Assembly (NCBI GenBank): GCA_022615465.1
Contig: JAKEGR010000075.1
Span: 1 to 5,218, forward strand
From: Planctomycetota bacterium
Lineage (GTDB): Bacteria; Planctomycetota; Planctomycetia; Pirellulales; Lacipirellulaceae
Direction: 5' to 3'
Length of the DNA stretch: 5,218 nucleotides
The notes below the pieces were generated by a model, which worked only from the letters and a program-made list of their open reading frames with translations, did no database searches and was not told the origin of the DNA. Positions within the stretch are counted from its first letter, which is position 1. Every line of letters begins with the position of its first letter. Below, piece by piece: positions 1 through 5,218 of the stretch. The position numbers and the translations under genes are program-made.

Positions 1-600
1 AAGTTTGTCAGCGTGCATAATTCCACGATCGATGCCTACGTGCCAGGGGCCTCGGGCAAGGTCGAGGACTTCACGCTGCAGGAACTACGCGCGCTGGACA
101 TCGGCGTCCGCGTGGGGCCTGAATGGAAAGGAACCCGCATCCCCACGTTGGAAGAGATTCTCGATCTGTGCAAAGGCAAGATCGGCATCTACCTGGACCT
201 CAAGCAGGCTCCGATCGCGCCACTTGTGCAATTGATCCAGGAGCGGGGCATGGAGCACGACGTGATCTGGTTTGCGGATGACGCCGAGTTGATGGATCTC
301 AAGAGGCTTTGCCGGCGGTGTGTTCCGATGCCCCAACCGAACTCGGAAGCGGAGCTTCCCGCGCTGCTCGCACGGTTTCAGCCCCGCGTGGTGGCTAGCA
401 ACTGCGACGAGATTTCGGAGAACTTCTTGAAGACTTGCCATGCGGCCGGCGCCATCGTGATTGCCGACGAAACCACGCCGGCTGGCTGGCAACAAGTGCT
501 CGACTGGGGACTGGACGGCATCCAGACCGACCATCCCGCGGAACTGATCGAGTTCCTGAAGAAGCGCTCCGCCGCGGCGGATGGTGATGGGCGTCGTTGA
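1..600 (+). CDS. Glycerophosphodiester phosphodiesterase-like protein (5' end cut by the window)
   Basis: This family hydrolyses glycerophosphodiesters to glycerol 3-phosphate and an alcohol in a TIM-barrel fold. The reading frame is open from base 1, so the gene starts upstream and 199 residues are visible; the GTG at 13 is internal. Family features are the general-base segment (visible residues 5-11, VHNSTID, His at 6), the linker GKVEDFTLQELRALD (19-33), the block GTRIPTLEE (44-52), the strand GIYLDLK (62-68) and the closing barrel signature WGLDGIQTDHP (169-179). Two positions differ from the common pattern: the usual HD dyad is HN, and the usual metal-binding Glu of the IEIK-type strand is Asp66. 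The first catalytic His-Arg and the Glu/Asp metal pair lie outside the window, so activity and export cannot be judged. The stop (598-600) is 38 nt before rarA, so the two may be co-transcribed. The family call is firm; the substrate is unknown. Confidence 0.9.
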   Translation, partial: KFVSVHNSTIDAYVPGASGKVEDFTLQELRALDIGVRVGPEWKGTRIPTLEEILDLCKGKIGIYLDLKQAPIAPLVQLIQERGMEHDVIWFADDAELMDLKRLCRRCVPMPQPNSEAELPALLARFQPRVVASNCDEISENFLKTCHAAGAIVIADETTPAGWQQVLDWGLDGIQTDHPAELIEFLKKRSAAADGDGRR

Positions 601-638
601 ACCGGTGTGAATGGTTGAATCCCAGGAAGAACGAGGTA

Positions 639-1967
639 ATGACCGATCTGTTCGCCAAGAGCGAAGCGGCCAACCTCCAGCAAGTGCAGCCGCTGGCGGC
701 GCGGATGCGGCCGGAGTCGCTGGCCGCGTTTGTCGGCCAGCAGCACTTCCTGGGCGAAGGCAAACTGCTCTGGCGAATGCTCCGGGCGCGGCGGCTCGGC
801 TCAGTGATCTTCTACGGCCCGCCGGGTTGCGGCAAGACAACACTCGCCCGGCTACTCGCCGCGGAAACCGACAGCCGGTTCCGCCAACTCAGCGCGGTCA
901 CCAGCGGCGTGAAGGACGTCCGCGAGATTCTTGAACAGGCCCGTGATGAAGTGGCCGGCGGCGGCCGGCCCACGCTGCTCATGATCGACGAAATCCATCG
1001 CTTTAATCGCGCTCAGCAGGATGCGTTATTGCCCGATGTCGAAGAAGGCGTCGTCATCCTGGTTGGCATCACAACGGCCAATCCCTTCTTCGCGGTGAAC
1101 GATGCGCTCGTAAGCCGCAGCCGGGTCTTTGAGTTCCAGCCGCTGGCGGTCGACGAGATCAAGACCGTTGTGCGGCGGGCGCTGGCTGATCAAGAGCACG
1201 GGCTGGGAAAATACGAAGCCGCGATCGACGAGGATGCGCTGGAGTTTCTGGCGGAAGTATCCGACGGCGATGCCCGGCAGGCGCTGGGAGCGTTGGAAGT
1301 TGCGGTCCTCTCCAGCGACGCGCCCAGCCGCCTGCGGCTCAGCCGCGAACAGGTGGCCGACGCCGTGCAGCGGAAGGCCATCCGTTACGACCCGACGGGC
1401 GACGACCATTACGATGCGGCCAGCGCGCTCATCAAGAGCATCCGCGGCAGCGACCCGGACGCCGGCATCTATTGGCTCGCGCGGATGCTCGAAGGGGGCG
1501 AGGAGGTGCGGTTCCTGGCTCGCCGGCTGGTGATTCTGGCCAGCGAAGACATCGGCAACGCCGACCCGCACGCGTTGCCGCTGGCCGTGGCCGCGATGCA
1601 AGCCTGCGAATTCGTCGGCCTGCCCGAATGCCAACTCACGCTCGCCCAAGCGGTCACGTATCTGGCCTGCGCGCCGAAGTCGAACGCCGCGACGGTGGCG
1701 ATTGGTGAAGCGCGGCGCGACATCCGCGAAGGCCGCCTTTTGCCCGTGCCGCGACACCTGCAGGATTCCCACTACACCGGCGCGAAGCGCCTCGGCCACG
1801 GCCAAGGCTACGAGTACGCCCACGACGCCCCCGGCGGCATCGCCGCGCAAGACTACCTCGGCGTCGAACGCGAATACTACCGCCCCACCGACCGCGGGTT
1901 TGAAAAAGAACTGGCCGCGCGGCTGGAAGAAATTCGCGCCAAGCTACGCGGCGAAAAGTATCGCTGA
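639..1967 (+). CDS. rarA: Replication-associated recombination protein A, AAA+ ATPase (RarA/MgsA)
   Basis: RarA is the bacterial relative of eukaryotic WRNIP1/Mgs1. It is a tetrameric, DNA-stimulated ATPase that acts in the cytoplasm at stalled forks and single-stranded gaps. The 442-residue product is near the usual family length. It carries Walker A GPPGCGKTT (60-68), Walker B LLMIDE followed by IHRFN (113-123), a sensor-1 region ITTANP (144-149), the arginine-finger segment SRSR (159-162) and sensor 2 GDAR (210-213). From about residue 258 the C-terminal tetramerisation domain follows, with SEDIGNADP (302-310) and a late VPRHLQDSHY stretch. The ATG at 639 is preferred because an AGGAAG sits 9 nt upstream and family homology begins soon after it; the frame also stays open back to a TTG at 597 that overlaps the previous stop. 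Sensor 1 reads TTAN where many homologues have TTEN. Nothing suggests damage. Confidence 0.97.
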   Translation: MTDLFAKSEAANLQQVQPLAARMRPESLAAFVGQQHFLGEGKLLWRMLRARRLGSVIFYGPPGCGKTTLARLLAAETDSRFRQLSAVTSGVKDVREILEQARDEVAGGGRPTLLMIDEIHRFNRAQQDALLPDVEEGVVILVGITTANPFFAVNDALVSRSRVFEFQPLAVDEIKTVVRRALADQEHGLGKYEAAIDEDALEFLAEVSDGDARQALGALEVAVLSSDAPSRLRLSREQVADAVQRKAIRYDPTGDDHYDAASALIKSIRGSDPDAGIYWLARMLEGGEEVRFLARRLVILASEDIGNADPHALPLAVAAMQACEFVGLPECQLTLAQAVTYLACAPKSNAATVAIGEARRDIREGRLLPVPRHLQDSHYTGAKRLGHGQGYEYAHDAPGGIAAQDYLGVEREYYRPTDRGFEKELAARLEEIRAKLRGEKYR

Positions 1968-2057
1968 AGTTGCCCGGCAGCTATCTTGTTCCTGGAGCAT
2001 TGCTAGCACGCGGGGGGGTGCTGCCATTCTGGTGTGGCGTGAAACGGGGCAATTTTC

Positions 2058-2063
2058 TACTAT
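2058..2063 (+). promoter_or_regulatory. Weak -10-like hexamer upstream of the LysM gene
   Basis: TACTAT matches TATAAT at four of six positions and lies in the only AT-rich patch of the spacer (aattttctactatt). No convincing -35 is seen 16-18 nt upstream. Initiation here would give a leader of roughly 75-80 nt beginning near the GC hairpin. This is only a candidate. Confidence 0.22.
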
Positions 2064-2066
2064 TCG

Positions 2067-2085
2067 GCGCGCATCCGCTGCGCGC
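2067..2085 (+). other. GC-rich perfect hairpin in the leader region of the LysM gene
   Basis: GCGCGCA (2067-2073) is the exact reverse complement of TGCGCGC (2079-2085), giving a 7-bp stem around the 5-nt loop TCCGC. The stem can extend by one G-T pair at 2066/2086. There is no T tract after it, so a rho-independent terminator is unlikely. It could be a leader stem-loop, a protein site or chance in GC-rich DNA. Confidence 0.35.
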
Positions 2086-2137
2086 TGACTCTTCCGGGTC
2101 AAGGACGCCCCGGCTAGCTGCCCGCCTTTCTCATCAT

Positions 2138-2142
2138 GGAGG
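2138..2142 (+). promoter_or_regulatory. Strong ribosome binding site GGAGG that fixes the LysM gene start
   Basis: GGAGG lies 4 nt before the ATG at 2147 and 7 nt before the tandem ATG at 2150. It is the best Shine-Dalgarno match before any gene in the window. It rules out the longer in-frame extension that begins just after rarA, and its spacing favours the second ATG. Confidence 0.8.
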
Positions 2143-2149
2143 ACAAATG

Positions 2150-3514
2150 ATGAATTCGCTTCGACCGCTACTTACGATTACCATTCTGGCCGTCGTGGGC
2201 GCGTATCTGTACGTGAAGATCAACGAGGCGCCGGTGCGGCCCGTGGCCAGGTTGCTGGAGGATCCGCGGCAAACGCCCGAGGGAGTGCCCCCGCTGAATG
2301 CGACCGATGCGAACGAACCGGCGATGGAAACGGCAGCCGAAACAGCCAGCCTCGCGCCAGCGATGGAAGGCAGCGCGCCGCCCTGGACCGGAACTTTGGG
2401 CGCGGCCGCGCCATCCGCGGAGACCGAACCCACCACCTTGCCAACGGTACCGGCGATTCCAGAGCTGCCCGATGTGTCCTCGCCGTCGGATACAGAGGCG
2501 CCAACGACAATTTCAGTTCCCACGACGCCAGAGACACAGCTTCCGACGAGCATTCCAGTAGCCCGTTATCCGGGCGAATCGGCAGCCACTGAGTCAACCG
2601 ACTCTAGCGTTGCCACCGGATCGGCTGCCGCCTCGGTGGACGTGCAGCCGGCCAGCGTGCCAGTGGGCGGTATCTCCGCGACGTCGGACGCCACGGCAAC
2701 TCCTGCCGCACAAGAAGGTCATAGTGAAATTCCAGCCGCGACGGCCATCACACCGCCAACCGCTGGTGCAACGAGCGTTCCCGTAGGACCATCGTTCGCG
2801 GCAAGCTGGCCGGCGATCGAGGCGGCGCTTGCGCGCAATGAGTTGGCACAAGCCCATCAACTTCTTTCGCAATGGTATGGCGAGCCATCGCTATCGCCGA
2901 CTGAGAAACAGCAAGTCAACAGCTTGCTGAGCCAATTGGCGGGCACGGTCGTTTATTCGACCGAGCATCGGCTCGAACCAGCCCACGTCGTGCAACCGGG
3001 GGAGACACTGGAAACGATCGCCGCGAAGTACGATGTGCCATGGCAATTATTGGCGAAAATCAACGGCATTGCAGCCGCCAATGCGTTGCAACCAGGGCAG
3101 CCGTTGAAGGTAATTCGCGGGCCGTTCTCGGCGGTGGTCGAGTTGGGAAAGAGCGAGTTGACGCTGATTCTTGACGGCCGCTACGCGGGCGCTTTCCCGA
3201 TCATCATTCCTGCCGGTGCCACGGTAAGCGAGGGCCAGTGGTTGGTGGACCAGAAGATGGTCATGCCATCGAGCATCGCGGTTCAGTCGGCTTACGCGCC
3301 GGCCCCGGCCGCTGCCGAACAGGCCATTGTGTTGCGGAGCGACGGAGCGACGCTCGGAACCTTTGCGGCCAGCGGGGCAACGCTCGTGATCACCGGCGGC
3401 ACTTCACCAATCGGTGCAGCGGCCAGCACGCCAGCCATTCGCCTCTCACCGCAAGATGTTGCGGAGCTTTCCGACATTCTGTCGATAGGCTCGCGGGTGG
3501 TGATTCGGCGATAA
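2150..3514 (+). CDS. Membrane-anchored LysM protein with a degenerate L,D-transpeptidase (YkuD)-like C-terminus
   Basis: Probably a cell-envelope protein of 454 residues that binds peptidoglycan. Residues 5-22 form one hydrophobic helix (LRPLLTITILAVVGAYLY), a signal anchor. A Pro/Ala/Thr/Ser-rich linker with little predicted structure runs from about 28 to 216. A helical segment (217-278) then leads into a clear LysM domain (279-322) with VVQPGETLETIAAKY and NALQPGQPLKVI. The rest (323-454) resembles the YkuD domain: it opens GPFSAVVELGKSELTLILDG and closes IRLSPQDVAELSDILSIGSRVVIRR. However, the HGT of active enzymes reads GGT (Gly at 416) and the Cys of GCIRL reads Ala429. No cysteine occurs anywhere in the protein, so transpeptidase activity is not expected. 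The frame is intact, so I infer a pseudoenzyme or wall-binding scaffold, not a pseudogene. The ATG at 2147 is an equally possible start. Confidence 0.88.
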   Translation: MNSLRPLLTITILAVVGAYLYVKINEAPVRPVARLLEDPRQTPEGVPPLNATDANEPAMETAAETASLAPAMEGSAPPWTGTLGAAAPSAETEPTTLPTVPAIPELPDVSSPSDTEAPTTISVPTTPETQLPTSIPVARYPGESAATESTDSSVATGSAAASVDVQPASVPVGGISATSDATATPAAQEGHSEIPAATAITPPTAGATSVPVGPSFAASWPAIEAALARNELAQAHQLLSQWYGEPSLSPTEKQQVNSLLSQLAGTVVYSTEHRLEPAHVVQPGETLETIAAKYDVPWQLLAKINGIAAANALQPGQPLKVIRGPFSAVVELGKSELTLILDGRYAGAFPIIIPAGATVSEGQWLVDQKMVMPSSIAVQSAYAPAPAAAEQAIVLRSDGATLGTFAASGATLVITGGTSPIGAAASTPAIRLSPQDVAELSDILSIGSRVVIRR

Positions 3515-3532
3515 GGACCGTCAGTGGCCGGC

Positions 3533-3575
3533 AGTGTCTGAGAGAGAGGGCCGTCCCCGACAAAGGTGTCCGAGA
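3533..3575. repeat. Pair of imperfect direct repeats GTGTCYGAGA upstream of pyrE
   Basis: GTGTCTGAGA (3534-3543) recurs as GTGTCCGAGA (3566-3575), nine of ten bases identical and 32 nt apart. The flanks can also pair as an imperfect inverted repeat (3532-3542 with 3568-3578, three mismatches). This may be a remnant of a dispersed intergenic repeat, a weak transcription end for the LysM gene, or an operator before the pyrE promoter. The sequence alone does not decide. Confidence 0.35.
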
Positions 3576-3604
3576 CTGGCGATACGTGGCGTTGCGGCTA
3601 CAAT
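3576..3604 (+). promoter_or_regulatory. Candidate sigma70-type promoter for the pyrE unit
   Basis: The -10 candidate TACAAT (3599-3604) matches TATAAT at five of six positions. A weak -35 candidate CTGGCG (3576-3581, three of six) stands 17 nt upstream, the ideal spacing. Transcription from here would start near 3611 and give a leader of about 44 nt before the pyrE ATG. It would drive pyrE and probably the next gene. Confidence 0.45.
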
Positions 3605-3624
3605 AGGCATCCGTGCGGCTCTCA

Positions 3625-3649
3625 ACTCTAGACCTTTGACTCTCGACCT
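3625..3649. repeat. Short tandem repeat in the pyrE leader
   Basis: ACTCTAGACCT (3625-3635) is followed at a 14-nt period by ACTCTCGACCT (3639-3649), ten of eleven bases identical. It occupies the place where a ribosome binding site would normally be, directly before the pyrE ATG at 3655. It resembles low-complexity CTCGAC-type tracts that I associate with planctomycete intergenic DNA; that recollection is unverified. Confidence 0.4.
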
Positions 3650-3654
3650 CGATC

Positions 3655-4215
3655 ATGTACGACCGCGAAGCTCTCAAGACTCTCGTGCGTGAGAAGGCGC
3701 TACGGTTCGGCGACTTCACGCTTGCCTCGGGCAAGAAGGCCAAATACTACCTCGATTGCCGGCAGGTGACGCTCGACGCCCAAGGCGTGCGACTGGTCGG
3801 CGAGGGAATGCTCGATCTGCTCGGTGGAAATCTGCCGGATTTGGTCGGCGGGATGGCGATTGGCGCCGACCCGATCACCGCGGCGATTCTCACGCTGGCG
3901 GGTGTCCGCGGCCTCGCGCTGCGGGGTGCGATGGTTCGCAAGGAAGCCAAGCAACATGGCACCGGGAAGCTCGTGGAAGGGCCGTTTCGCGACGGCGAAT
4001 CGATCGTGATTGTCGAAGACGTCGTGACGACCGGCGGATCGAGTTTGTTGGCAATCGAGCGATGCGAAGCAGTTGGACTGCGAGTGCAACGAGTGCTGGC
4101 AATCATCGACCGGCTGGAAGGCGGCCGAGAGGCATTTGCCGAACGCGGCTACGAACTGACAACATTATTCACGATTCGCGATTTTGGCATTGGGCCGAAG
4201 CCCGACAGCCAATAG
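3655..4215 (+). CDS. pyrE: Orotate phosphoribosyltransferase
   Basis: PyrE transfers the phosphoribosyl group of PRPP to orotate, giving orotidine 5'-monophosphate in de novo pyrimidine synthesis; it is a cytoplasmic dimer. The 186-residue product has the family order: the N-terminal substrate segment FTLASGKKAKYYLD (21-34), GGMAIGADPI (65-74), the catalytic flexible loop VRKEAKQHGTG (94-104), and the PRPP-binding motif IVIVEDVVTTGGSS (117-130) with its acidic pair and TTGGS loop. Length and domain limits are normal for the shorter bacterial form. The ATG at 3655 begins right at the conserved N-terminus but has no Shine-Dalgarno sequence; its leader holds an imperfect tandem repeat instead. 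A plausible promoter lies about 50 nt upstream. The stop is only 9 nt before the next start, so the two are very likely one transcript. No OMP decarboxylase or other pyr gene is visible. Confidence 0.97.
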   Translation: MYDREALKTLVREKALRFGDFTLASGKKAKYYLDCRQVTLDAQGVRLVGEGMLDLLGGNLPDLVGGMAIGADPITAAILTLAGVRGLALRGAMVRKEAKQHGTGKLVEGPFRDGESIVIVEDVVTTGGSSLLAIERCEAVGLRVQRVLAIIDRLEGGREAFAERGYELTTLFTIRDFGIGPKPDSQ

Positions 4216-4224
4216 CAATCCTTC

Positions 4225-4905
4225 ATGGAAACCACGCTTCACCGACAGTTGAAAGACCGCTACGCCACGACAGGGGCGGTGGTGGAGCAGCGGGTCGGGC
4301 GGTTTCGCATCGACGTCGTGCAGCCGGAGCAACTTGTTGAGATCCAACTCGCGTCCCTGACGGCGATTCGCGACAAAATTGCCGTGCTCGCGAACGAGCA
4401 CGACGTGTTGCTGGTAAAACCGATCATCGCACGCAAGCACCTGGTGAAGTTGAACCGTGCCGGCGGGCGCGTCGTCTCGCGCCGGCTCAGTCCGAAGCGG
4501 GGCACCCTGCTCGACCTGTTCGACGAACTGGTTCATTTTACGCGGGTGTTTCCTCATCCGCGCCTGACACTCGAAGTGCTTCTCGTGGAAATCGAGGAAT
4601 GCCGTTACCCTGGCCATGGACGACGCCGCTGGCGACGGCCGGGCGATTTTCAGGTGGAAGATCAGCGGCTGATCGAAGTGATCCGCGTCGATCGCTTCCG
4701 CACGGCGGGCGACTTGTGCCGTCTCTTGCCGCGGAGGTTGCCGCGACGGTTTCACACGGGGCAGCTTGCCGAGGGTTTGGGCGTGCGGCGGTGGATTGCC
4801 CAGCGGATGGCCTATTGCCTGCGCGAGTGCGGCGCGATTCGCTCGGTAGGTAAAGAAGGCGGCGCGTGGCTGTATCAACGGGTGCCAACGAAACGCGCGG
4901 CATAG
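4225..4905 (+). CDS. Uncharacterised protein; possible PD-(D/E)XK-like N-terminus and winged-helix-like C-terminus
   Basis: I cannot assign a function. I associate this 226-residue product with a conserved planctomycete hypothetical family, a recollection I cannot check here. A helix (2-14) is followed by two short strands, VGRFRIDVV (24-32) and QLVEIQ (36-41), then a helix with SLTAIRDK and a strand VLLVKPII (61-68). An acidic residue before an E-x-Q motif in a beta hairpin (Asp30, Glu39, Gln41) fits PD-(D/E)XK-type nuclease folds in which Gln replaces Lys. The middle (82-140) is very basic, with [10 protein letters not shown] and [11 protein letters not shown]. The C-terminal part (about 156-219) looks like a winged helix: [20 protein letters not shown], then [21 protein letters not shown]. 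No signal peptide or membrane helix is seen. It follows pyrE by 9 nt without a Shine-Dalgarno sequence. A DNA-binding or DNA-processing role is inference. Confidence 0.85.
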   Translation: METTLHRQLKDRYATTGAVVEQRVGRFRIDVVQPEQLVEIQLASLTAIRDKIAVLANEHDVLLVKPIIARKHLVKLNRAGGRVVSRRLSPKRGTLLDLFDELVHFTRVFPHPRLTLEVLLVEIEECRYPGHGRRRWRRPGDFQVEDQRLIEVIRVDRFRTAGDLCRLLPRRLPRRFHTGQLAEGLGVRRWIAQRMAYCLRECGAIRSVGKEGGAWLYQRVPTKRAA

Positions 4906-4925
4906 TCGATTCGCGTCCGCCTGAT

Positions 4926-5218
4926 ATGAAACGAATCACGAAAGGCAACATCGGCATGGCACGCAACGAGTGGACTCGACGACTCTTGTTCAGCTTCATC
5001 GCGCTCATTGCGGCGGCGGCACCCGCTTCGGTCGGTGCGCAGGTCGCCCAAACGCAAGCAAAGGAGTCGCGGCCGCCCAATGTGGTCATTCTATTTATCG
5101 ACGACCTGGGGTACGCCGACATCGGCCCGTTTGGAGCGAAGGCGTATGCAACGCCGCATCTCGATCGGATGGCGGCGGAGGGGCGCATCTTTACCGACTT
5201 CCATTCCGCAACGGCCGT
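4926..5218 (+). CDS. Secreted sulfatase, arylsulfatase A family (N-terminal part, cut by the window)
   Basis: Sulfatases of this alkaline-phosphatase-like family hydrolyse sulfate esters, often of polysaccharides in planctomycetes. Ninety-seven complete codons are visible. Residues 18-38 form a signal peptide: RR, then [14 protein letters not shown], then the cleavage-type end ASVGA before QV, so export to the periplasm or beyond is expected. The mature start has the family hallmark [16 protein letters not shown] (52-67) with the metal-binding Asp59-Asp60, followed by [23 protein letters not shown] (76-98). In homologues the catalytic C/S-x-P-x-R motif comes immediately after this segment, so the window stops just before the residue converted to formylglycine. 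The class and substrate cannot be given. The ATG at 4926 is 20 nt after the previous stop; an in-frame ATG at 4956, with AAAGG 10 nt upstream and a shorter n-region, is a good alternative start. Confidence 0.93.
   Translation, partial: MKRITKGNIGMARNEWTRRLLFSFIALIAAAAPASVGAQVAQTQAKESRPPNVVILFIDDLGYADIGPFGAKAYATPHLDRMAAEGRIFTDFHSATA

Larger units (their letters stand above)
1968..2149. other. Spacer between rarA and the LysM gene
   Basis: About 180 bases lie between the rarA stop and the well-supported LysM start. The spacer holds a G7 run (2012-2018) inside a small potential hairpin (AGCAC 2005-2009 with GTGCT 2018-2022). A competing pairing joins GGCAGC (1976-1981) to GCTGCC (2020-2025). 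Further on come a TACTAT hexamer and a stronger GC hairpin, listed separately. No stem is followed by a clear T tract, so I do not call an intrinsic terminator for rarA. The LysM frame happens to stay open through the whole spacer, but the codons look non-coding and read into no recognisable domain. Confidence 0.5.

Noticed and set aside
13..15. GTG as the start of the first gene
   Set aside because: The frame is open to base 1 and the conserved motif begins at once, so the true N-terminus with the first catalytic motifs lies upstream of the window.
597..638. TTG start giving a 14-residue longer RarA
   Set aside because: The extra residues are not family-like, TTG is a rarer start, and the ATG at 639 has an upstream AGGAAG at good spacing.
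85..843. Long open frame on the minus strand across the phosphodiesterase and rarA junction
   Set aside because: It is antisense to two genes with clear family motifs, spans their boundary and shows no recognisable domain. GC-rich DNA commonly leaves such frames open.
1026..1850. Long open frame on the minus strand inside rarA
   Set aside because: It lies entirely opposite the conserved RarA coding sequence and its translation has no family features.
1970..2149. In-frame N-terminal extension of the LysM protein starting just after the rarA stop
   Set aside because: It has no ribosome binding site of its own, contains untypical residues, and would bury the signal anchor 60 residues inside. 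The GGAGG before the tandem ATGs at 2147/2150 explains the start.
2150..3514. LysM gene as a decayed pseudogene
   Set aside because: The frame is uninterrupted, the ribosome binding site is strong, and the non-catalytic parts of the LysM and YkuD-like segments are well kept.
4165..4878. Minus-strand open frame opposite the gene after pyrE
   Set aside because: The plus-strand frame has a compact start right after pyrE, plausible secondary-structure layout and a stop before the sulfatase. The antisense product has no recognisable features and overlaps the end of pyrE.
1..5218. Mobile element, CRISPR array, defence island or RNA gene
   Set aside because: No transposase or integrase motif, regularly spaced repeats, tRNA-like cloverleaf or rRNA segment was seen, and all genes run in one direction with similar base composition.

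Overview
The window is a GC-rich bacterial chromosome segment with six protein-coding genes, all on the + strand. The two outer genes are cut by the window edges. The gene set points to a planctomycete, probably of the Pirellula/Rhodopirellula type. That assignment rests on the secreted sulfatase, the Ala/Pro/Thr/Ser-rich membrane-anchored LysM protein with a YkuD-like tail, the HNSTID-type phosphodiesterase and a conserved-hypothetical family I associate with that phylum. It comes from family knowledge, not from a database search.

Layout: (1) 1-600, 3' part of a glycerophosphodiester phosphodiesterase-like gene. (2) 639-1967, the AAA+ ATPase RarA/MgsA, 38 nt downstream and probably co-transcribed with gene 1. 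(3) 1968-2149, a spacer with short hairpins, a G7 run and a weak promoter candidate. (4) 2150-3514, a membrane-anchored LysM protein whose C-terminus looks like an L,D-transpeptidase (YkuD) domain that has lost its catalytic His and Cys. (5) 3515-3654, a spacer with a plausible sigma70-type promoter and two small imperfect direct repeats. (6) 3655-4215, pyrE (orotate phosphoribosyltransferase). (7) 4225-4905, an uncharacterised 226-residue protein that starts 9 nt after pyrE. (8) 4926-5218, the start of a secreted sulfatase, ending just before the expected position of the catalytic formylglycine residue.

How the genes relate: the window reads as ordinary housekeeping and envelope genes in two or three transcription units, not a mobile island. 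RarA acts at stalled replication forks, PyrE makes orotidine monophosphate for pyrimidine synthesis, the LysM protein probably binds peptidoglycan, and the sulfatase is a typical planctomycete exported enzyme. I see no transposase, integrase, tRNA, rRNA, CRISPR array or phage gene. The points most worth a second look are the LysM protein as a predicted transpeptidase pseudoenzyme, and the protein after pyrE, which has a possible PD-(D/E)XK-like N-terminus and a winged-helix-like C-terminus.
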